Positions 1 to 5,080 of a stretch of DNA of 5,080 nt are shown piece by piece (the first letter of the stretch is position 1; each line of letters opens with the position of its first letter). This DNA is from Verrucomicrobiales bacterium. GTDB lineage: Bacteria; Verrucomicrobiota; Verrucomicrobiia; Limisphaerales; UBA1100. The translations under genes and the position numbers were made by a program. The DNA lies in assembly GCA_002718935.1 (NCBI GenBank), contig PBFV01000036.1:13410-18489 (forward strand), written 5' to 3'. Under the pieces are notes generated by a model. It worked only from the letters and a program-made list of their open reading frames with translations, was not told where the DNA came from and did no database searches.

Positions 1-7
1 CCCCCAC

Positions 8-1507
8 ATGGCCCACGAATCCTTTCGCGAATTCCTGAACACACTAGAGGCAGCCGGCGAACTATGCCGCATCAAACGGCCTGTTGCCTCGGAGCTGGAA
101 ATCACAGAAATCGCCGACCGTGAAATGAAAAAGCCAGGCGGAGGCCAAGCCCTCCTGTTTGAGCAACCCACCATTAATAGCGATCCTTCCCCCATCCCTC
201 TGGCCATCAACATCTACGGCAGCGAAAAGCGCATGGCCATGACTCTGGGCCGTGAAACAGTTGAGGCCGCCGCGGCTGAACTGAATAAGCTCGTCAAAGC
301 TAAACCTCCCACTTCACTTGGCGATGCGTTCAATCTGCTGGGTACCGCCCTGGACCTCCGCCACGCCAAGCCCAAGCGGGTCAATGGCGGCCCCTGCAAG
401 GAGGTCATCCATCGATTTGAAAATCATCCCCCCGCGCCCAACGTCGGCCAAATTTCAACTCTACTAAATTTCCCTATTCAACAGTGTTGGCCTCAGGATG
501 CCGGCCGGTTTATTACCCTGCCGTGCGTGGTCACGCATGATCCCGACACGGGGGAACGCAATCTCGGCATGTATCGCATGCAGGTGTTTGATGAACAAAC
601 CACTGCGCTACATTGGCAACTCCAAAAAGTCGCCGCCCGTCACGGTCGCCGCTATTACGAGAAAGGCGAACGCATGCCGGTTAGCGTCTTCATCGGCGGC
701 GATCCTGTGTATGCCTTTTGCGCCAGCGCGCCGTTACCGGATGGCCTCGATGAACTCCTCCTCGCAGGTTGGCTGCGTCAAAAGTCAGTACCATTAATCA
801 AATGCGAAACCAACGACATTGAGGTGCCGGCCGATGCAGACATCGTCTTGGAAGGCTATGTTGACCCCACTGAGCCGCTGCGTGAGGAAGGCCCTTTCGG
901 CGACCATACTGGCTATTACACCTTGCCCGAAAAATATCCTGCCTTCCATCTCACCGCCATAACTCACCGCCGGGATGCTGTGTATCCCAGCACCATCGTT
1001 GGCCAACCGCCGATGGAAGATTTTTATCTTGGCACGGCCAGCGTTCGCCTATTTCTGCCCATCCTGAAGATGAACTTCCCGGAACTGGTGGACATTGCGC
1101 TCCCGGCCGAAGGAGCCTTCCACAACCTTGTCTTCGTCAGCATAAAGAAAACCTACCCCATGCAAGCCTACAAAATCATGCATGGACTTTGGGGTGCCGG
1201 ACAAATGATGTTTGCTAAATATATCGTCGTGGTTGATGACGATGTGGACGTGCACAACACCAGCGAAGTCCTTTTCCGTCTAGGCGCCTGCACCGACCCC
1301 CAGCGCGATACACTTTTCACTCGTGGCCCAGCTGACGTGCTCGACCACGCGACCACAGATCTGGCTATCGGCACCAAGCTCGGCCTTGATGCTACCCACA
1401 AACTACCGGGCGAGGCCGGCTTCCACCGCGAGTGGCCGCCCCTAATAAAAATGGATGAAGCCGTACAGAAAAAGGTGGATGAAATTCTAGGAGGCGATCA
1501 GAATTAA
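8..1507 (+). CDS. ubiD: UbiD-family prenylated-FMN-dependent decarboxylase
   Basis: A 499-residue cytoplasmic protein, almost exactly the length of E. coli UbiD (about 497). The family removes a carboxyl group from aromatic or unsaturated acids using prenylated FMN made by UbiX. Visible marks: NLGMYR at 185-190, giving the metal-ligand Asn185 and catalytic Arg190; EGPFGDHTGYY at 294-304, giving the acidic pair Glu294 and Asp299, equivalent to Glu277/Glu282 of fungal Fdc1; Glu249 in DELLLAGWLR as a likely second metal ligand; and the C-terminal signature GLDATHKLPGE at 459-469 followed by REWPP, as in UbiD proper. The ATG at 8 gives the usual family N-terminus (FREFLNTLEAAGEL), but only 7 bases precede it, so no ribosome site can be judged. 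By family knowledge, the substrate is probably a quinone precursor: 4-hydroxy-polyprenylbenzoate in ubiquinone makers, or a dihydroxynaphthoate in the futalosine menaquinone route (MqnL-type). The menaquinone role is inferred from the suspected lineage. The gene is intact. Confidence 0.93.
   Translation: MAHESFREFLNTLEAAGELCRIKRPVASELEITEIADREMKKPGGGQALLFEQPTINSDPSPIPLAINIYGSEKRMAMTLGRETVEAAAAELNKLVKAKPPTSLGDAFNLLGTALDLRHAKPKRVNGGPCKEVIHRFENHPPAPNVGQISTLLNFPIQQCWPQDAGRFITLPCVVTHDPDTGERNLGMYRMQVFDEQTTALHWQLQKVAARHGRRYYEKGERMPVSVFIGGDPVYAFCASAPLPDGLDELLLAGWLRQKSVPLIKCETNDIEVPADADIVLEGYVDPTEPLREEGPFGDHTGYYTLPEKYPAFHLTAITHRRDAVYPSTIVGQPPMEDFYLGTASVRLFLPILKMNFPELVDIALPAEGAFHNLVFVSIKKTYPMQAYKIMHGLWGAGQMMFAKYIVVVDDDVDVHNTSEVLFRLGACTDPQRDTLFTRGPADVLDHATTDLAIGTKLGLDATHKLPGEAGFHREWPPLIKMDEAVQKKVDEILGGDQN
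1489..1494 (+). promoter_or_regulatory. Shine-Dalgarno-like AGGAGG, distant from the next start
   Basis: A perfect AGGAGG lies inside the last codons of the UbiD gene. It is 17 bases before the ATG at 1512 of the lipoprotein gene, farther than the usual 5-10 bases. An in-frame ATT at 1503 would be 8 bases away, but ATT starts are very rare. The element may still help reinitiation after the UbiD stop at 1505-1507, or may be chance. Confidence 0.3.
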
Positions 1508-1511
1508 CCCA

Positions 1512-2531
1512 ATGAGACCACTTTACCTTTTCGTAGGAGCCTTGGCGCTCGGTTTGATTGTTGGCTGTAAAATCAATGAAACGCCATCCCAGGAAAATCC
1601 ATATCCCGTGGTCAATGTGGCCCCCTATTACGAGGTGGATACCACCTGGCCCAAGCGCCAAGGCGACATGCCATGGGGCCACATGCCGGGCGCGGCCATT
1701 GATGCTGAGGGCAATATCTGGTGCTACACCCGCACCCAACCGGCCATTCAAGTTTACACACCTGCAGGTGATCTCGTGAAAAGCTGGGAAACAGAAAGTA
1801 ACAGCACCGCGCACCAAATCAAAATCGATAAGGAAGGCAATATTTGGCTGGCCGATATAGGGCTGCATCTCGTTCGGAAATTCACGCCCGACGGCAAGGA
1901 GCTGCTCCATATCGGCACACGCGGCGTAGCCGGCAATGACGAGGCGCATCTTAACAAGCCCACGGACATGGCCATTGCTTCGAACGGTGATGTGTTCATT
2001 TCCGATGGCTACGGCAACGCGCGCATTGTGCATTGTGATAAGAACGGTAAATTCATCAAAGCTTGGGGCACGCTTGGCAATACCGATGGGCGATTCAGCA
2101 TTCCACACGCTATCGCCATTGACTCGAAGGACAACATTTATGTGGCTGACCGCAACAACGTCCGCGTGCAGTTGTATAACACTGACGGCGAGCTGACCGC
2201 TTCTTGGAAAAACATCGTCGTGCCTTGGGGCTTTTACATCACGCCCAATGACGATATTTGGGTTTGTGGTTCCACTCCAATGAAATGGCGTTTCGACCCC
2301 AAGTACCCCAATGCCCCGCTCGGCTGCCCGCCTAAGGATCAGGTTTTCATGCTATTCCGCCCCGACGGCCGCCTACTGCAAATGTGGGCCATCCCTAAGG
2401 CCACTGACGGCAAAGAAAAACCCGGCGAATTAAACTGGGTGCATTGTCTGGCGGTTGATAAGGCAGGCAACATTTATTCGGGCGACATTATCGGCCAGCG
2501 CATGCAGAAATTCATCCGCAAATCGAATTAG
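1512..2531 (+). CDS. NHL-type six-bladed propeller lipoprotein, peptidyl-amidoglycolate lyase (PAL)-like
   Basis: A 339-residue exported protein. The ATG start gives a short lipoprotein signal peptide: hydrophobic residues 4-18, then lipobox I-V-G-Cys19. Lys at +2 fits an outer-membrane or surface lipoprotein. Residues about 55-336 hold six NHL-like blades, each with a D/N-G-N/D-I/V-Y/W-V motif (near 65-70, 106-112, 157-163, 204-211, 245-251, 316-322). The sequence is closer to the lyase domain of animal peptide-amidating enzyme than to generic NHL proteins: SDGYGNARIV at 164-173 and IPHAIAID at 197-204 match the equivalent PAL segments. His101, His199 and His311 sit where the three zinc-binding His occur in PAL, Tyr167 and Arg214 match the catalytic Tyr and Arg, and Arg74 may match the second Arg. 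PAL cleaves peptidyl-alpha-hydroxyglycine to an amide and glyoxylate. No hydroxylase (PHM) domain is present, so the real substrate is unknown and the enzyme activity is inference. It begins 4 bases after UbiD, suggesting co-transcription. Confidence 0.85.
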   Translation: MRPLYLFVGALALGLIVGCKINETPSQENPYPVVNVAPYYEVDTTWPKRQGDMPWGHMPGAAIDAEGNIWCYTRTQPAIQVYTPAGDLVKSWETESNSTAHQIKIDKEGNIWLADIGLHLVRKFTPDGKELLHIGTRGVAGNDEAHLNKPTDMAIASNGDVFISDGYGNARIVHCDKNGKFIKAWGTLGNTDGRFSIPHAIAIDSKDNIYVADRNNVRVQLYNTDGELTASWKNIVVPWGFYITPNDDIWVCGSTPMKWRFDPKYPNAPLGCPPKDQVFMLFRPDGRLLQMWAIPKATDGKEKPGELNWVHCLAVDKAGNIYSGDIIGQRMQKFIRKSN

Positions 2532-2559
2532 CTTATCACCACATTCGCAAAGCAGAGTT

Positions 2560-2571
2560 GGGAAATTTCCC
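2560..2571. repeat. Perfect 12-base palindrome GGGAAATTTCCC
   Basis: A perfect inverted repeat without spacer lies in the gap between the lipoprotein stop (2531) and the sulfatase start. It could be an operator half-site pair for the sulfatase gene. As a spacerless palindrome followed by GC-rich sequence and no T-run, it does not look like a terminator. A chance occurrence is quite possible. Confidence 0.25.
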
Positions 2572-2590
2572 TGCGCCTTTGGGGGGCTCT

Positions 2591-3937
2591 GTGCTAAAAA
2601 CCCGCATGCGATCAATTCTTTTAGCCGTTGCCTTGTGTGCAAGTTTTGCTGCTCACGCAGCCAAGCCGAACATTGTGATGATTATGGTGGATGACCTTGG
2701 TTATTCAGATCTTTCATCTTTTGGCGGCAATGACATTCGCACACCGGCCATCGACAAACTGATGAGCTCCGGCCTGCGGTTTGATCAATTCTATTCAAAT
2801 TGCACCGTTTGCACCCCCACGCGTGCATCACTGCTGACGGGCCGTTACCCTGATCTCGTTGGGGCCCCGGGCGTCATTCGCCAATGGGCCCCGAACAGTT
2901 GGGGCTACTTCAAGCCCACCGGCCCCACTTTACCTGAGTTGTTGCGCAAGGCGGGATATCACACCGGCATGGTTGGCAAATGGCATTTAGGTTTTGAAAC
3001 TCCGAACATTCCAAACGACCGCGGCTTTGATTTCTTTCACGGGTTTCTTGCAGACATGATGGATAATTACTGGACACATTTGCGCGGCGGCGTCAACTGG
3101 ATGCGCCGCAACAAGGAGGAAGTAAAACCCACCGGGCACGCCACGGAGGTTTTCACTCGCTGGGCCATTGACTACACAAAAGAACAATCGGCCGATAAAG
3201 AAAAGCCGTTCTTTCTCTACCTTGCTTACAACGCCCCACATTTTCCAATACAGCCCCCAAAGGATTGGCTTGAAAAAGTCCAAAAACGCGAACCTCAACT
3301 GAGCAAAAAGCGCGCCACGAATGTCGCCTTTGTCGAGCACATGGACCATGAAATCGGCAAATTCCTCAAAGCCATCGATGACCTCGGCATCGCCAAGGAC
3401 ACCCTGATCGTTTTCACCTCCGATAACGGCGGCTCTATCCCACACGGAGCGCTAAATGGCAAACTCCGCGGAGGAAAGCAGGAACATTGGGAAGGCGGTA
3501 TCCGTGTACCCACCTGCGCCGTGTGGCCCGGCAAAATTCCATCCGGGAAAACCAATGCCCCCGGCATCACGATGGATTTTTTGCCAACCTTTTGCGAAAT
3601 AGCAGGCGTTAAAGTGACCCACGAAATTGAAGGCCAAAGCCTTTCAGACGTGTTTCTCAAAGGAAGCAAAGGGGATCCCAACCGGACGATGATCTTTGTC
3701 CGCCGCGAAGGCAACCGTGCCTATCAAGGTCGCGCCTACTACGCCATCCGTCAGGGGCCGTGGAAAATGCTGCAAAACACACCGTTCGAGCCAATGAAAC
3801 TGGTGAACCTTAAAGAGGATCCCGCCGAAGCAAATCCTTTGCCTGCTACCAGCAAAGTGGCGGACAGTCTAATGCGTGCCTTAATGAACCACATTCAAAA
3901 ATCCGGCCGCATATCTTGGCAAAAGCCAACAGATTGA
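2591..3937 (+). CDS. Exported type I (formylglycine-dependent) sulfatase
   Basis: A 448-residue arylsulfatase-family (alkaline phosphatase superfamily) protein that hydrolyses sulfate esters, likely on polysaccharides or other sulfated organics, in the periplasm or outside the cell. Numbered from GTG 2591: signal peptide 1-23 with basic n-region (KTRMR), hydrophobic core and AHA cleavage site; metal-binding DD at 34-35; CTPTR at 74-78, where Cys74 would be oxidised to formylglycine by a maturase not seen here; GKWHLG at 129-134; APHFP with His217; metal-binding SDNGG at 277-281; GKxxxWEGGIRVP with Lys296; and the C-terminal LVNLKEDPAEANPL typical of the family. All key residues are present and length is normal. 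The start is uncertain: TTG 2558 would add a non-signal-like leader, while GTG 2591 (G-rich stretch 5 bases upstream) and ATG 2606 both give a good signal peptide. Substrate specificity cannot be read from the sequence. Lineages of this type often carry many sulfatases, so the link to neighbours is weak. Confidence 0.93.
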   Translation: MLKTRMRSILLAVALCASFAAHAAKPNIVMIMVDDLGYSDLSSFGGNDIRTPAIDKLMSSGLRFDQFYSNCTVCTPTRASLLTGRYPDLVGAPGVIRQWAPNSWGYFKPTGPTLPELLRKAGYHTGMVGKWHLGFETPNIPNDRGFDFFHGFLADMMDNYWTHLRGGVNWMRRNKEEVKPTGHATEVFTRWAIDYTKEQSADKEKPFFLYLAYNAPHFPIQPPKDWLEKVQKREPQLSKKRATNVAFVEHMDHEIGKFLKAIDDLGIAKDTLIVFTSDNGGSIPHGALNGKLRGGKQEHWEGGIRVPTCAVWPGKIPSGKTNAPGITMDFLPTFCEIAGVKVTHEIEGQSLSDVFLKGSKGDPNRTMIFVRREGNRAYQGRAYYAIRQGPWKMLQNTPFEPMKLVNLKEDPAEANPLPATSKVADSLMRALMNHIQKSGRISWQKPTD

Positions 3938-3972
3938 TTAGTGTTCCCAAGGCTGTGGCGGCGCACCAGCCA

Positions 3973-3989
3973 GCCGATCACCGGTCGGC
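3973..3989. repeat. Small inverted repeat GCCGA-7-TCGGC before the LuxE-like gene
   Basis: A 5-bp GC-rich stem with a 7-base loop sits in the 65-base gap after the sulfatase stop, 13 bases before ATG 4003. No T-run follows on the + strand, so it is not a standard intrinsic terminator. It might form a weak mRNA hairpin near the start of the LuxE-like gene. No clear promoter or Shine-Dalgarno sequence was seen in the rest of the gap. Confidence 0.2.
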
Positions 3990-4002
3990 CAACCAAAACC
4001 GC

Positions 4003-5040
4003 ATGAACCATCAATTCAAAAAAATGGCTGCACGCGTGTCCGCTTTCATGGACCGTGACACGGGGGATTTTGAAGAAATCTCCCGCGAGTTGTTTGCCCT
4101 TCAATTTGAGCATGTCCCTCCCTACCGGAGCTATTGTGAAGAACTAGGTGTTAATCCGGATAGCCGATTACCCGTTCCGGCAATTCCTACAACAGCATTT
4201 AGGGATTATTTGATTACGAGCCTGCCGGAAGATGAAAGAGAAACGGTATTTCATTCCAGCAGCACAACCGGCCAATCCCCAAGCCAACATTATCACAACG
4301 CAAACTCATTGAAGCTATACGAGCATTCACTGACCAAAGGGTTCCACCAAGCTTTGCAGGCGACAGTACGGACTTTGTCGCTTACGCCACCACCCAAACA
4401 AGCGCCCCACTCTTCCTTGGCCCACATGCTGAACAGCGTTCAATTAGAACCATATTTTACCGGTACTGCTACGCCCGAGGGCTGGCGGGTGGACATCAAT
4501 CAGACCGTCGACTTCTGCCAATCCTCCAACGAGCCCATTACGTTGATGGGCACTGCCTTTTCCTTTGTCCATCTTTGCGATGCGATTGACTCGATTCAGC
4601 TACCCTCGGGATCGCGCATTTTTGAAACCGGTGGGTACAAAAACCAGTCGCGTGAACTGCCCAAAATGGAACTCCACCAACTCATTGGGCAAAAGCTCAA
4701 TGTGCCTCTTAACTATATCCATTGCGAATACGGGATGTGTGAGCTCAGCACGCAAGCATATGCGATCGGCCAAGGCGCTTTTCAGTTCCCACACTGGGCG
4801 CAGGCGCGGATTGTCTCTCCGGAAACAGGCAAACCGTCCACAATCAACGAAACCGGGTTGCTTGAAGTTGTTGATTTGGCAAATGTATACTCCGTCCAAG
4901 CTATCCAAACCGGCGATTTGGCCAAACGCGCGGAAGGAGGCCGGTTTGAATTGATCGGCCGACTTGCCAACCGAGAACCACGCGGCTGCTCACTCAATGC
5001 CAGCCATGCCCCCACCCCATTCAAGCAAACGCATGATTGA
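4003..5040 (+). CDS. LuxE-like acyl-protein synthetase (fatty acid-activating)
   Basis: A 345-residue cytoplasmic protein of the LuxE/acyl-protein synthetase family (PaaK-like adenylate-forming fold). LuxE activates a fatty acid with ATP, moves the acyl group to its own C-terminal cysteine and passes it to the reductase LuxC. From ATG 4003: FHSSSTTG at 83-90 is the phosphate-binding motif (usually SSGTTG); ETGGYK at 208-213 and EYGMCEL at 242-248 are the nucleotide-binding core; TGDLA at 303-307 is the adenylate-forming 'TGD' motif; PRGCSL at 326-331 contains Cys329, aligning with the acyl-accepting Cys near the end of Vibrio LuxE (KGCAL). Length is close to LuxE (about 370). The reading frame is open back to TTG 3916, overlapping the sulfatase, but the residues before 4003 look unlike the family; ATG 4024 is another possible start. 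No good Shine-Dalgarno is visible. No luciferase genes are in view, so bioluminescence is not implied. The role is probably making a fatty aldehyde or alcohol for a lipid, by inference. Confidence 0.85.
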   Translation: MNHQFKKMAARVSAFMDRDTGDFEEISRELFALQFEHVPPYRSYCEELGVNPDSRLPVPAIPTTAFRDYLITSLPEDERETVFHSSSTTGQSPSQHYHNANSLKLYEHSLTKGFHQALQATVRTLSLTPPPKQAPHSSLAHMLNSVQLEPYFTGTATPEGWRVDINQTVDFCQSSNEPITLMGTAFSFVHLCDAIDSIQLPSGSRIFETGGYKNQSRELPKMELHQLIGQKLNVPLNYIHCEYGMCELSTQAYAIGQGAFQFPHWAQARIVSPETGKPSTINETGLLEVVDLANVYSVQAIQTGDLAKRAEGGRFELIGRLANREPRGCSLNASHAPTPFKQTHD

Positions 5041-5080
5041 TTTGGGCCTGCCAAACTATTACTTGATAGACACCCAGCCG
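5033..5080 (+). CDS. Start of a further gene, possibly LuxC-like acyl reductase (partial)
   Basis: An ATG at 5033 opens a frame of 16 codons that runs off the window. It overlaps the end of the LuxE-like gene by 8 bases, an arrangement typical of translational coupling. The visible residues MIDLGLPNYYLIDTQP contain an LPNYYL-type segment that resembles the N-terminus of LuxC-like acyl-CoA/acyl-protein reductases from memory. LuxC is the natural partner of LuxE, receiving its acyl group and reducing it to aldehyde with NADPH. With only 16 residues, none catalytic, the identity is an inference from position and a short resemblance; that a gene starts here is more secure than what it encodes. 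Confidence 0.5.
   Translation, partial: MIDLGLPNYYLIDTQP

Noticed and set aside
1392..2108. A 238-codon open frame on the - strand spanning the UbiD/lipoprotein junction.
   Set aside because: It lies antisense to two well-supported genes, shows no recognisable domain, and its composition fits an antisense shadow of the repeat-rich propeller gene.
1700..2490. Recurring short DNA similarities such as GGCAATATCTGG and GGCAATATTTGG.
   Set aside because: They encode the repeated propeller-blade motif G-N-I-W/Y and are explained by the protein repeats, not by a separate DNA element.
2987..3714. Long overlapping - strand frames (152 and 139 codons) opposite the sulfatase.
   Set aside because: The + strand encodes all conserved sulfatase motifs through this region; the antisense frames show no family features.
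3973..3989. Hairpin after the sulfatase considered as a transcription terminator.
   Set aside because: The stem is only 5 bp and is not followed by a T-run; it is kept only as a weak inverted repeat.
3916..4002. Possible N-terminal extension of the LuxE-like protein from TTG 3916, overlapping the sulfatase end.
   Set aside because: The extra 29 residues do not resemble the family N-terminus, there is no clear ribosome site, and ATG 4003 gives a family-like beginning.

Overview
The window is an ordinary-looking, densely packed bacterial stretch with all genes on the + strand: four complete coding regions and the first 16 codons of a fifth. The gene set (a secreted formylglycine-type sulfatase, a propeller lipoprotein and a LuxE-like acyl-protein synthetase in moderate-GC DNA, with few well-placed Shine-Dalgarno sequences) resembles the Verrucomicrobiota, with Planctomycetota or relatives as the alternative. 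This placement is inferred from protein family resemblance; there is no rRNA or other phylogenetic marker here.

Layout: (1) 8-1507, a UbiD-family prenylated-FMN decarboxylase very close in plan to E. coli UbiD, probably for quinone (likely menaquinone) synthesis. (2) 1512-2531, four bases downstream, a lipoprotein with a six-bladed NHL-type propeller that resembles the lyase domain (PAL) of peptide-amidating enzymes and keeps the His/Tyr/Arg set expected of that active site. (3) about 2591-3937, an exported type I sulfatase with the complete Cys-x-Pro-x-Arg maturation motif. (4) about 4003-5040, a LuxE-like ATP-dependent acyl-protein synthetase with the acyl-accepting cysteine near its C-terminus. 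(5) from 5033, overlapping gene 4 by 8 bases, the start of a gene whose first residues suggest a LuxC-like acyl-CoA/acyl-protein reductase.

Gaps between genes are 4, about 59, about 65 and -8 bases. I see no convincing terminator or sigma-70-type promoter in them, so co-transcription is possible but not shown. Functionally, genes 4 and 5 plausibly form a fatty-acid-reductase pair. Genes 2 and 3 are both exported and may act at the cell surface on separate substrates. Gene 1 is cytoplasmic quinone metabolism. I see no evidence that all five form one pathway, and no RNA gene, mobile element or CRISPR array. No non-coding stretch exceeds 100 bases. The most noteworthy points are the preserved PAL-like active site in a stand-alone bacterial lipoprotein and a non-luminous LuxE (with putative LuxC) unit whose ATP-motif carries a Gly-to-Ser change.
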